Assembly: GCF_954871325.1 (NCBI RefSeq)
Contig: NC_088777.1
Coordinates: 52,142,002 to 52,206,001 of the forward strand
Source of the DNA: Gordionus sp. m RMFG-2023
Taxonomy: Eukaryota; Nematomorpha; Gordioida; Chordodea; Parachordodidae
Direction: 5' to 3'
Length of the DNA stretch: 64,000 nucleotides
The position numbers were made by a program, and so were the translations under genes. Below are positions 45,719-56,999 of this stretch, one piece after another. Positions within the stretch are counted from its first letter, which is position 1; every line of letters starts with the position of its first letter. Below the pieces are notes generated by a model. That model ran no database searches and was not told where the DNA came from. It saw only the letters and a program-made list of their open reading frames with translations.

Positions 45719-46272
45719 CAGCGTCTACATGACAGGATTTTCACTGGATGCAAATCCCCTTCAAAAACCTTTGCCTACCCCCATAAAAAATTCTAGCCTC
45801 CTTCGGCGGCGGTGTCTTTTTATTATTATTTTTACCTATAAATTATAAAGGATAACTTAAATTAATCTATTTCTACTACCAACTATTGATATTTTGTGAA
45901 TATAAAGAATTTCTTATTTAGATAATAAATTCAATTAAAACCTCCATTATTTACAATGAATTAATTATTATGGCATTATGAGCTTGCTTAAATATCTAAT
46001 CCTTTTAAATTACATTTAAAAGGATAGTTTATTTGGAAAACAATGTGTATGATTGTTTGCAATATATAGATTTGGTCGATGAATTGTATTATAATAATAC
46101 TATAATAAAAGTATTAATTTTTACAGCAATAAATTTTGTCCTATTTCATCTCAAAATTTAATAGATAACCGCCAAAAAATTTATCCTGCCCCCATTAAAG
46201 CAGCTTACCCCCTACCCCCTCATAAAAATAGGATGCAAACTGTTCCTACCTTTCCCGCTGATGTAGAGGCTG
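45719..46272. mobile_element. Non-autonomous hAT-like element (CAGYGTCTACAT family), copy 2
   Basis: The inverted ends are CAGCGTCTACATGACAGG and GATGTAGAGGCTG, with a perfect 8-bp duplication GATATAAC at 45711-45718 and 46273-46280. Empty sites are seen in the paralogous units near 49345, 55540 and 59063 (cgatataactttt). It is 554 bp, in inverse orientation to the copy at 15510-16098. Confidence 0.93.
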
Positions 46273-46733
46273 GATATAACTATATTTTTTAACTTTTTAA
46301 TTTTATCTTTTTAAAATATATTTTTCAGCCTTAACAATATCGTTTGACGTTGCTTATTTTCCTTGTTTTAATTTATAGCTAAACAAATATACATTTATAA
46401 AAATCTATTAAAATTGATATCATTGTAAAATATTAAAAAGTTATTATCATTATTATCTATGCAAAAAAGATTTCAGATATCATTTCCCTATACGATAAAT
46501 AGACAATAAACTCAAAGATGTTATAATTTTTATAAATATTTTTACATAGCCCTAGTGGTAGTCTGCAATTTATTTGGGAATAAATATAAATGTCTTAGCT
46601 ACAAAATTAGCGCTTTCGAAAATTTTTAAAACACGAAGATACCCTATTATTATAAGTAAAATTACAAAAGAAATTACCTAAATTAAAAACTTAAAAAATT
46701 TGGCGGTGGTTTATTTTCTCTAACTGATCGTAG

Positions 46734-46888
46734 TCATATCCTTTTATAACCATGCCAGATCCTGATAGAAACCGTATTTTTTGACATTTCTTCACCATAT
46801 CTTTCTTTATTCATTGCAAATTTAGGACCAATTTTATACAATTTAATAAATATTCTTTCTGTTCTTGTATTTACGCGCACGTAACCTC
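46734..46888 (-). CDS. Candidate last exon of an unrecognised minus-strand gene
   Basis: After an accaaag acceptor at 46889 the exon runs in one frame for 50 codons to a TGA, reading GYVRVNTRTERIFIKLYKIG then PKFAMNKERYGEEM and ending IRIWHGYKRI. A paralogous block at about 55790-55970 keeps KFGPKFEMIKERYGVEMSKI with a small frame-changing difference after SK. GC is higher than in the flanks around 46870-46890. The family is unknown, and upstream exons were not assigned with confidence. Confidence 0.35.
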
Positions 46889-47773
46889 CTTTGGTTATAC
46901 TATATTTTATCCTATTTTTGAGATGGGGATATTTTATTTATTGTTTTTAATTTACTTTAAAACATTATGCTATGACAATATCCTTTTTTAACGCGTCAAT
47001 TATGAGAGCTTTTGTTGAACTATTAATAATTTTGCTTTCCCTTGTTACTACTAAAAAGATTGAGAAACGAGTAAGAAAAATAAAGAATTAAAAGAGATTG
47101 CAATAAATTAGAAATAAAATAAGAAGAAAAGAGAAAAAATAAATAAAATTTAAAAATAATTGACAAAATTAACAATTTTCATTTTTTGATTTTCACTTTT
47201 CCTTTTCAGATTGACACTTTTTCTTTTTTAATAGACTTTTTCCTTTTTTTCAATTGAAAGTCCTGACTCCTGAACCTTATATTATATTTTAAATTCTTCT
47301 TTAAATATGAGAATGACATATATTTATTTTATAAAAATATATATATTGAATAATCTTATAGTCAAGGGATATTTACAAATATTTCAATTTTTTGAACGTG
47401 AACCCCTTCCCCCATTACCCCCAATTAAATTTAAGGAAATATAAAAATGATAGAAAAAATTTTATAAAATTATTTGCAATTTCATATGTATTGGCCTATT
47501 TTATTTTATTTTTTCATATTGTGTAGTTGAATTGCATCGTAAGCAAACATTTTGTTTTTATTTTATTAAAAGTTAATAAATTTCTCAGAAATTATCAGTT
47601 TATTAAAAATTTATTTAAAAAATAAATAAATAATAACATAATAATCAAAAACGAGCTATCAAAACTCCATTTAAAAATTTTCATATTTTAATTCAATATC
47701 GAAAATTCGTTTTAAACATTAAAATTTATTTTTTTAAAAAAGATAAAATTAACACTAAATTATTTAAAATAAA

Positions 47774-48081
47774 ATGCTAAAATTCCAAATAATCCTAATT
47801 ATCTTCATCATATTTTTCTTTGGTTTAGAAAATGGTAAGTTATATATTTTTTTATATTGATTTTTATATTTATTGTTTAGATCTAACATATCTTTAAATA
47901 TTTATTTTTAAATTTAAGCTTTTACAGTTTAGAATTTTAATTTCTAGAACATAAATCTGCAAGTGCCAGCGCAGTTAGGAAATATTTAAAAGACTATTTT
48001 AAGATCATCACTAATAATCTTAAGTCTGGAATTACAGTTATAAAACTTGTCAGGCCGAGATATAATTTAAAAAAAAAGTAA
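47774..48081 (+). CDS. Family 2, copy A: small secreted basic peptide, two exons
   Basis: Exon 1 (47774-47834) starts at ATG after an A-rich leader and encodes the very hydrophobic MLKFQIILIIFIIFFFGLEN, a clear signal peptide, ending in phase 1 at a perfect gtaagt donor. Exon 2 (47948-48081) follows a tttctag acceptor and gives EHKSASASAVRKYLKDYFKI then ITNNLKSGITVIKLVRPRYN and LKKK before TAA. The full product is 64 residues, with a mature part of about 44, rich in Lys/Arg with an amphipathic central stretch. This size and charge fit a secreted peptide (toxin-like, antimicrobial or effector-like), but no family is recognised and no cysteines are present. Two decayed copies of exon 2 lie at 54440-54510 and 55970-56050. 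Confidence 0.5.
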
Positions 48082-48208
48082 ATGTTTATATTCAACACTG
48101 TGGTTAATCGCCAAATTAATAAATATACTAGTATTACTATGTTGTATATCAATTTTTAAAAATACATTATTCAATTATATAAATAATATGTAATTTTTTT
48201 TATTGTAG

Positions 48209-48384
48209 CCAAAAAAGGTAATATTATATTTATTATAATACTTTTTTGTTAGACATTAGTTGGATTAAATATATTTTTCTATATAAATTCAGCAATCTCA
48301 AACAACTCTTTTTGATTTTAAGGAAATTATAAAAGAATTGAATCTAGTCGAGAATTCGTTCTTATTTTGTTTATATTATTTTAG
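48209..48384 (+). CDS. Family 2, copy A: 9-nt microexon and alternative last exon
   Basis: The word CCAAAAAAG (48209-48217) sits between ttattgtag and gtaata and would add Ala-Lys-Lys in phase 1 on both sides. The next candidate exon (48323-48384) follows ttttgattttaag and, in phase 1, reads GNYKRIESSREFVLILFILF before TAG. Joined directly to the signal-peptide exon at 47774-47834 these give a 43-residue alternative product. Both items recur at 54640-54648 with 54733 onward (early stop) and at about 56140 with 56233-56294 (open, but the microexon has lost both splice sites). This is an alternative to, or lies downstream of, the 64-residue peptide. Confidence 0.35.
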
Positions 48385-49689
48385 TTTGTTTGTCTTTTGA
48401 CTTTAATGAAAGATAGCCAAAATTGTCAAATAAATGAAATATTTTAGAACCCATACATTTAACATGGTTAATAAGGTGTAGGTATTATATATTGTCTCTT
48501 TGAAAATAATTTTATTTTTATTTAACATTGAAAATTAAATTAGAAATATATTTTAATAATTAAAAAAATCTTTTAAAGGGAACTATTATGATGTATTTAT
48601 TGTTAGTTTAAAATAAAGTATAGTTCTATGAAAGCCGAACAAATATTTTTAGCTCGTCAATACCATGGAGAGTTTACCCTTTATTAAGATATATAGACAA
48701 ATGGCCACTATCCTCTCCCTATTCAAAACACTGGCTATAATTCCGATAGTTACCACGTCATGATTATGCCATTATCTATAATTAAACAGTTGTCATATAA
48801 ACTCAAGACAAATGTTGGCTATAGTTAGAATAATATTATAATTTTGCTTAATTTCACTTAAATTATGCAAGGGCAATTCTTAGGATTTTACACTGAGAAT
48901 CAATTAAGAATATTTAAAAATATTTACTAAAAACTTTTTAAAAAAACATGAAAAAGTAATGAGAAAATATTTATTTGATAAAACAAAAAATAAAACAATA
49001 AAAAAATAAAAAACCAAACAACCCCTTAAAAAAATTATAATAACAAAAAAATAACCTGAAAGTAACTAAAAATTAAATGGCTCCATATAATCGGAGAATA
49101 TGATATTATCCAAACTGAATTTATTTATATATAAATTTGATTAGTTATTTTGACCGGTATAGGTCTCTGAGTTTTTACATTAAAATATAAATGAATGCTT
49201 ATTTATGTTAACTTTTATTTAAAAATTGTAGCGAAGTTGAATTAAATGAGGAGGAGCTTGGGGGTTATCAAATAAAATCTTAATTTTTACACATACGTTT
49301 ATTATAAACTATAAGATACGAAATAAAAAAAAATAGCAAACGATATAACTTTTGTTTTTTTACATTTAAAATTTATCTTTTTAAAATATATTTTTCAGCC
49401 TTAACGATATCATTTGACGTTGCTTATTTTCATTGTTTTAATTTATAGTTAAAAAAAATATACATTTTAAAAAATCGAGATAGATTGTAAAATATTACAA
49501 ATTATTATTAATGAAAAAAAGATTTTAGATATCATTTTCCTGAATGATAAATAGACAATAAACTTAAAGATATTATAATTTTGATAAATATTTTTACATA
49601 GCACTAGCGGTAAGCTGCACTTTATTTTGGAATAAATTAAATGTCTTAACTACAAAATTAGCATTTCGAAAATTTTTTAAAACACGACT

Positions 49690-49914
49690 TTATGAATATT
49701 TAATATAAAAAAAAATTAAATAAGTATCGATGATAAATGGAGGAACAAATCTTTGGCCATCTATATGGGAAATCTTCAGGCTTAAGTAAGAACCTTGATT
49801 TAAACTGCTTTCATGGTGCGATTTCTTGTACGATTTAAAAGTTGATTGATTTTCAAATCTGTAAATAAGAATTTTTTTAAAATTAAAATCAATATTTCTT
49901 AGAATCATTATCAT
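49690..49914 (-). CDS. Short conserved minus-strand frame, possible exon
   Basis: From an acag acceptor near 49862 two frames are open. One reads FENQSTFKSYKKSHHESSLN and onward to 49690; the other reads LKINQLLNRTRNRTMKAV and stops. Paralogues at about 57290-57165 and 59575-59465 keep the second frame (LKINHLLNRTRTNPTIKAA and LKINQLLNRIGTNPTMKAT), including a 3-nt length difference, so the shorter frame is the better candidate. Function is unknown. Confidence 0.25.
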   Translation of the reverse strand: MIMILRNIDFNFKKILIYRFENQSTFKSYKKSHHESSLNQGSYLSLKISHIDGQRFVPPFIIDTYLIFFYIKYS

Positions 49915-50009
49915 TAATGAAATATAAAAATTTATATTAAGAAAGAAAAATAGGACTCATAAACATATTTTAAAAATTGATCAGCTGTTGATTCGTGCCA
50001 GGTATCTTA

Positions 50010-50081
50010 TCATAAATAAAGCCTTAGTCGTTTTTTAAAATTGGCTAAATCGAGGCTCTCGACAGGGCTGCCCTCACTCAT
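50010..50081 (-). CDS. Short conserved ORF in three duplicated units
   Basis: ATG to TGA, 23 residues: MSEGSPVESLDLANFKKRLR then LYL. The paralogue at 59799-59728 reads MSDCSAVESLDFAIFKKRLR LYL, and the one starting at 57509 begins MSDGSADESLDLAN and then changes frame through one extra base in an A-run. It lies just after a ttttag acceptor-like word. It may be the first or second exon of a minus-strand gene that includes the exon at 49862-49735. Confidence 0.25.
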   Translation of the reverse strand: MSEGSPVESLDLANFKKRLRLYL

Positions 50082-50281
50082 CAATCGATTCCTAAACCTT
50101 ATTAAATTGACACCTCAGTAATGATTGATAGGTCATAAAATTAATTGAAATATCTAATTTTTTAAAGAAATATATAAATATGAAGATGAAAACTTACAAT
50201 TTTATATATATCAAAATTAATTTAATAAAATTTATTATACTTAAATGTTATCTATTAAGCAATAGTTGAGTAAAACAAACT

Positions 50282-53200
50282 AATACGAGTACAATTAACT
50301 CTTAATATTTATTTAATAAATAAATAAATAGATAAAAAAAGAAGTTAATTAAAATAATTTTGTAAACAAAATAGTAAAATATTCACTAAATTTTTAACAC
50401 GTTTATATACATTTATTTTAATAATTTGGAAAATAATTCAAATTATACGATTAATATTGACTTAAAAAAAAATCCCCCCTCCCCAACTATACTAATAGGT
50501 TTTAATAAATTATTGCTTATAATAAACCCTCTTATTTGAACATTTAGTTTTGAAAGAAATTGAAAGAAGTGGTCTTATTATTTCACAATCATAATGATTT
50601 TCTAAAATTTGAGATTAAATTCTTATTGATAACATTTGATGAATATTGCCAAAGAGCATTAATTATTTATCCCTCGCTCAATATATAAAATTTTATGGAA
50701 TTATATTTTAAATTTCACATATTTATTGATGCTACGAAAAGGGTATCAGTTCAATTGGAACAATATGTATATAAATAAATTTTAAAACAAAGTCTGGGTG
50801 GAGGAAACTTTCAAAAAAATTCCGTCCTGGTATTTTTGACTTATAATCAAAGTTTAAAAAAGAATCAAAAAATTTTTTGAGCAAAAATCTTTTCACGATT
50901 ACTTTAAAGAAAGATTTTTGCCTAAAAAATGCCAAAATCTTTTTTAATAAAATCTTATATTAGTAACTAAGAAAGAAAGAAAGAATAAAATATCAAAATG
51001 ATTTTTTTTTATTGATAGATTAAATTTTTAACAATTATTTTTTTTCGAAAATTTGAATCATATTAGAATTTTATAGCAACCGATCCAAAATATTTAATAA
51101 TGGTTTGAGTTATAGTATGTTTTCAAAGAAGGAGGAAGAACGGAGAAACAACAAGGGGGGGGGGAATGGTATTTTATTCAAAAATATAATATTTTATAAA
51201 ATCATCAAAAAAAATTAATTTTTTTCATAAACTCAAGACCGGCTAAAATTTAATGTTAAGATCAAGATTTGACCCTGACCAAGTAGTAAGCCCAATTCTA
51301 ATATGGTCAGATCAGGCAGGTCAAAGCAAATGCTTTGGTACACATTAATAATATTAGTAATTTTGTGTTTCCTTTAAATTGGGAAAATAATCTTCATATT
51401 TTAAAAATTTGTTTATTGAGCATCTTTGATATAATATTTTAAAAAAAGTATATAAAATTTTTATCTCATGTATTTGTTATGAAGTTCGTCTGAGTTTTTT
51501 TTTTATTAACTAAATTTTATTTATTAAAAACAAATTATATACAAAATATACAATACATAATTAAATAGTTAATTTTTTTTTTCTTCAAATTTTATTTCCA
51601 AAAATCTTGCTAATACAAGCATAAATAATTTATCATTTCCTTTAAAATATTTTTCATATATTTTAAGAAAAAATTATTATTTCATCGGAAGGAACAAAAA
51701 ACATAAAATAATAAAGAAAAAAAAGAAGAAATTATAGTTAGGTAATGGGATATTTAAAGCCCGACTCGGCTCTCCCGAAAAACCGACCCGCGTGTTGGGG
51801 ATATATTTGGAAAAAATATGACGAGTCGGGCCTGACAAAAAATTTAACGAGGAGCCAGGCAGTTCATACATAATTAGTTTTGGGGTTTGATGGGACCGGA
51901 AATGTATGCAATAAAATATAAGGCTGGACCTCGCGAATGTTTTGTAGTAAGTTTTTAATGGGTTAGGAAAAAAAATTGAAGAAATATAATTCTTATGGAA
52001 ATTTTTTTTTAATAATTAAAATCTGTGGAAAAAATAATAATGTCTATTAAAAAAAGAAAATATAATTAATAAAGTGGATATAGCATTTCTAAGATGATCA
52101 TTTGTTTATAAGATCTAAATTTGTTGTCTTTAAATAAGGTAAATGTTTTAAAAATTAAGTGGACAATATTAAACTAAAAAAATATTTTTTAATAATTTTT
52201 ATTTATTATATATAGTGATGCAAAATGGCTCCATTTGAGCCGATTTATAATAAACGACTAGCTCGTAATTTTATTCAGAAAAATAATAAGCAAACCTGAA
52301 GATTTTACTCATAAGTGGAACAAAGATTTGGACATGTATTAGCGAAATACCGAGGCTTATTTTTTTGGCTAAAATATTGAGTTAGTCATTTTTAAAAATC
52401 GGCTTATTTGAACTTTTTTAGTAAACTTTAAATAAAAAAAATTTATTATTTATTCAATTTTTTAAAGGATATATTTTTAAAATTAAAAAAAAAACCTTAA
52501 TCCCGAATTAATTATGCCTGATAATCTATTGATAATATAAATGATTGATCTAAGATATTTGAAACAATAGATTCCATTTATTTCAAAATAATTATAACTT
52601 TAAAAATGAAATAAAAATAATTCATAATGATATACAAACTAAATATATTAATTATTCTAAGATAATTTACAAACATATCTGTTTCCCAAAGGCCTCTATT
52701 GGAAATTTATCATGTTGACTATTTTCCCACATGGTTTTTAAGAAGAATTTACTTTCTACAGTATACCTGGTTCTTATTCCATAGAATATAAGTCCCTATT
52801 AAGCTGGTATTTTAAATAAATTTTTGTAGTATATATTTTGAATTAATTTTTAAGTCTTTGGTTATCTATGTCTTGAATTTTTGTACTTTGAACATTCAAA
52901 AAATAAAGTTTCACAGTGAGGAGATTATTTTTTTAAAAAAACTCTTATTACTTTATCCTCGATTTTTTAAAAAATATAATTAAATTTATTAAGATCATAT
53001 TTATAAGATCTTTTTAATTATAGACTCATCTCCCCTAGAAAATTGGAAAAATAAATTTTTCATATAGAAAAATTATAATCTCTCCTACCCCTCCACCTTT
53101 TTTGAAAGGCAAAGGTTCATTGCTGAATTTTTTTATACTCTACTTTATTATTTGTAAACATCATTTCGAGAGTGAAACACTCATTTAATTGGTAGATAAA

Positions 53201-53775
53201 CTTTACAAAAATTATAATTTTTTCGAAGATAATAATATCGAATAATGATATCCAAATTATCATTTTTATTAAAATAAAAATACCTATAGTTACTAAATTA
53301 CATATTTTAACCAGTTAATTAGAGTATTCTAGATTTGTTTCCAAATTTTAAATATCGGCATATGGTCACTTAAAAAAGGTTTTATAAAATTTTATTAAAA
53401 TAGAAAAATCATTAAAAACATCATCCATTTTTTTTAAAATATATTTTGATTTTATTTACAAAACATAATAATGAAAGTATATTATTTGTTTTTTCTTCTC
53501 AATTCGTAGAATTTTTATTAATAGTTAGCGTTTTTCTAGGAAAATTGAATATATTTATTAAAACAAAATATTTTATTTACAATATATATAATAATAGATA
53601 AAAAAATAATAATAAATGAAAAAAAAAATAATTCAGTTGAAGGATAATATAAATACTGGCTCGTTTTATCAAAATCTTTATTAAATAATTTTTCTATAAA
53701 TTTTTTTTTTTAAACTTCCAAAATTTTGTTTGATTTATATATTAAAAATAATCCTTACTTAAAATCAATTTTTAA
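50282..53775. other. AT-rich stretch, no gene; small GC-rich patch
   Basis: 51755-51870 holds GCCCGACTCGGCTCTCCCG, ACCGACCCGCGTG and GAGTCGGGCC words, the look of a hAT-type subterminal repeat; no target duplication was found. G-runs occur at 51152-51164. 51240-51330 is another GC-richer patch (tcaagaccggct, gaccctgaccaag). Otherwise nothing recognised. Confidence 0.4.
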
Positions 53776-54191
53776 ATGTATAAATTTTTACAAATTTTAC
53801 TCTTGCTTCTTCTGATTTTCGTCGAGTCTCATGGTAAATAAAATAATTATATCAATGTTATAAATATATGTTCTTATTTAATTTTTTTTATTTAGCTGCT
53901 AAAGGTAAATATTTAAAACTTTGTATGACAAATATAAGAAAAAATCTTTTCAATTATATGCATTAATAGAAATATATTTCTCAAATTTTTTGAAAGATTG
54001 AATGATAAATAAGATAGTATTCACATAAATGATCGAATAAAAAGATTTAAAAAAAGAATGATAATTAAATTAATTATTCATAAAACAGAAAACTTGTAAA
54101 ATTTAAGGAATTCCTCTCTGAACTTCGAAAAACCTGCAAAACATTAATAGAAGAGTCCTTGTCCCTGAAATATGAGAATAGACAGTTTTAG
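53776..54191 (+). CDS. Family 2, copy B: signal-peptide exon, 9-nt microexon and possible helical exon
   Basis: Exon 1 (53776-53833) encodes MYKFLQILLLLLLIFVESH and ends in phase 1 at a gtaaat donor, parallel to copy A. After a 62-nt intron a 9-nt exon CTGCTAAAG (53896-53904) lies between tttatttag and gtaaat; it is symmetric in phase 1 and adds Ala-Ala-Lys. Further on, 54089-54191 follows an aaaacag acceptor and has an open frame KLVKFKEFLSELRKTCKTLI then EESLSLKYENRQF and a stop, with a heptad-like helix. It is in phase 2, however, so it does not join directly to the microexon; an undetected exon or a frameshift would be needed. The signal-peptide exon and its donor are the firm parts. Confidence 0.4.
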
Positions 54192-54429
54192 AAAATTTAA
54201 TATTAATCTAATAATTGATATATTTATATAAATTATAATTCATATTGTAGAATAATTAAAACAGATTTAATTTAAATTAATTTTATTTTCAACTTAATCA
54301 ATTATTATATAATATAGTCAGATAAAACTAATTCTTAAGGAACCAAATATAAATTTGATCTGTTGGATAGATTAAATTCGCTTAAACATTTTTAGTAAAA
54401 TTGGAAATTATTTGCCAAAATAAATAATA

Positions 54430-54800
54430 CTACATATATAAAATCATCACAAATAATCTTAAGTCTGAAATTACTGTTATAAATCTCGTCAGGCCGAGAT
54501 ATAATTTTTAAAGAAAGTAAAAATTTATAACACTGTGGTCAATCGCTAAATTAATAAATATAGTAGGATTACTTTATTGTATATCTATTTTTAAAAATAC
54601 ATTATTCAATTATATAAATATGTAATTTTTTTTATGCAGCCAAAAAAGGTAATAATATATTAATTATAATATATTTTTGTTAAACATTAGTCGGGTTAAA
54701 TGCAATCTCAAGCAACTCTTTATGATTTTAAGGAATTTATAAACGAATTGAATCTAGTCCATAATGCGTACTTATTTTGTACAAATTATTTTAGTTTGTT
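54430..54800 (+). pseudogene. Family 2, decayed exon block B
   Basis: Diverged copy of 47990-48384. The peptide block ends early (RPRYNF then stop), and its upstream SASAVRKY part is not present. The microexon word CCAAAAAAG at 54640-54648 keeps tgcag and gtaata. The last exon from 54733 stops after IYKRIESSP. Confidence 0.55.
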
Positions 54801-55964
54801 TTTCTTTTGACTTTCTTGAAAGATAGCGAAATTTGTCAAATAAATAAAACATTTTAGATCCTAGGAATTTACCATGGTTAATAAGGTGTAGGTATTATAT
54901 AAATTGTCTCTCCTTTGGAGGGTATATTCCTTAGAATAAACAAATAAATATATACTATATCAAGACTTTACAATCACAGATTACCCACAGAACCCAGGAC
55001 AACTTTTAAATATTCTTTTAATTTAACATTGAAAATTGAATTAAATATATATTTTAATAATTAAAAATATCGTTTAAAAGAAACTATTATATTTTATTTA
55101 TTGTAAGAAGAAGGAGGAGTCCAAACTTCTATAAGTAAATATAAAGATATTAAATATATTACTCAATTTAAAATATAGTATAGTACTGTATTAACCGAAC
55201 TAATATTTTTAACTAGCTATTACCATAGAGGTTTGCCCTCCTCTAAGATATGTTCATAAATGGCTCCTATTTATAACATTGGCTATAAATAAGCTAGGTA
55301 GCATGCCATGATTACGCCATCGTGTAACCTAAAATTAAACAATTTTAATTTACTGTGAGCTAATACATTAAAATTTAAATGAATGTTTATTTATGTTCAC
55401 ATTTAATTAAAAATAGCAGCGAAGTTGAAATTAAATGAGGAGGATCGGGAGGGAGGGGGGTTATCAAAAAAACAATCTAATAATTTTCGCCCATACGTTC
55501 AGAATAAAATATAAGATATGAAAAAAAAAATAGTAAACGATATAACTTTTATTTTTTAACTTTTTAATTTTATCTTTTTAAAATATATTTTTCATCCTTA
55601 ACAATATCGTTTGACGTTGCTTATTTTCCTTGTTTTAATTTATAAATAAATATACATTTATAAAAATCTATTAAAATTGAAATCCATTGTAAAATATTAA
55701 AAGGTTATTATCATTATTATCTATGAAAGATTTCAGAAAATTACAAAAGATAAGTATTATAAAATTAGAAACTTAAAAAATTTGGAGGTGGTTTATTTTC
55801 TCTAACTTATCTTAGTCCTATCCTTTTATAACCATGCCAGATCCTGATAGAAACCTTGATGTCGTATTTTTGACATTTCTACACCATATCTTTCTTTAAT
55901 CATTTCAAATTTAGGACCAAATTTATACAATTTAATATATATTCTTCCTCTTCTTCATCTTTCG

Positions 55965-56294
55965 AATGACTATTTTAAAATCATCACAAATAATCTTAAG
56001 TATGGAATTACCGTTATAAAACTCGACAGACCGAGATGTAATTTTTAAAGAAAGTAAATATATTCAACACTGTGGTCAATCGCCAAATAAATAAATAATA
56101 AAATCAATTATATAAATAATATGTAATTTTTTTATGTTGCCAAAAAAGGAAATATTATATTAATTACAATATATTTTTGTTAGACATTAGTGGGGTTAAA
56201 TGCAATCTCAAGCAACTCTTTATGATTTTAAGGAAATTATAAACGAATTGAATCTAGTCCAGAATGCGTTCTTATCTTGTACTTATTATTTTAG
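55965..56294 (+). pseudogene. Family 2, decayed exon block C
   Basis: Another copy of 47990-48384. The peptide block reads through ILKSSQIILSMELPL in a shifted frame or RPRCNF then stop in the original frame. The microexon word has lost both AG and GT (ttgCCAAAAAAGga). The last exon (56233-56294) stays open as GNYKRIESSPECVLILYLLF. No signal-peptide exon is attached. Confidence 0.5.
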
Positions 56295-56999
56295 TTTGTT
56301 TTTCTTTTGACTTTCTTGAAAGATAGCGAAATTTGTCAAATAAATAAAACATTTTAGATCCTAGGCATTTGCTATGGTTAAGAAGGTGTAGGTATTATAT
56401 ATATATTGTCTCTCCTTTGGAGGGTATATTCCTTAGAATAAACAAATAAATATATACTATATCAAGATATTAGAATCACAAATTACCCAGAGAACCAAGG
56501 ACAACTTTTAAATATTTTTTTAATTTAACATTGAAAATTGAATTAAAAATATATTTTAATAATTAAAAATATCTTTTAAAAAGATCTATTATATTTTATT
56601 TATTGCAAGAAAAAGGAGAAGTCCCTACTTTAAGTAAATATAAAAATATTAAATTTATTATTCAATTTAAAATATAGTATAGTTCTGTATGAACCGAACA
56701 AATATTTTTAACTAGCTATTGCCATAGACGTTTTCCATTCTCTAAGATATGTTTATAACTGGCTCCTATTTATAACATTGGTTATAAATAAGCTAGGTAG
56801 CAAGCCATGATTACGCCATCGTGTAACCTAATCAATATAAATATTTTACTTATCTTCACTTTAAATAAGGGCAATTCCTAGAATTTTCCACAGAATATTA
56901 TTTTAATATTCGAAATATTTTAAAAATATTTACTAAAAACTTTTTAAAAATAACACGAATAAGTAACGAGAAAACATATAATTTATAAAATAAAAAAAC

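Noticed and set aside
51677-51871. Minus-strand 64-codon frame in a GC-rich patch
   Set aside because: Best explained as the end of a small hAT-like element; peptide composition follows the repeated GGGCCxGACTCG words.
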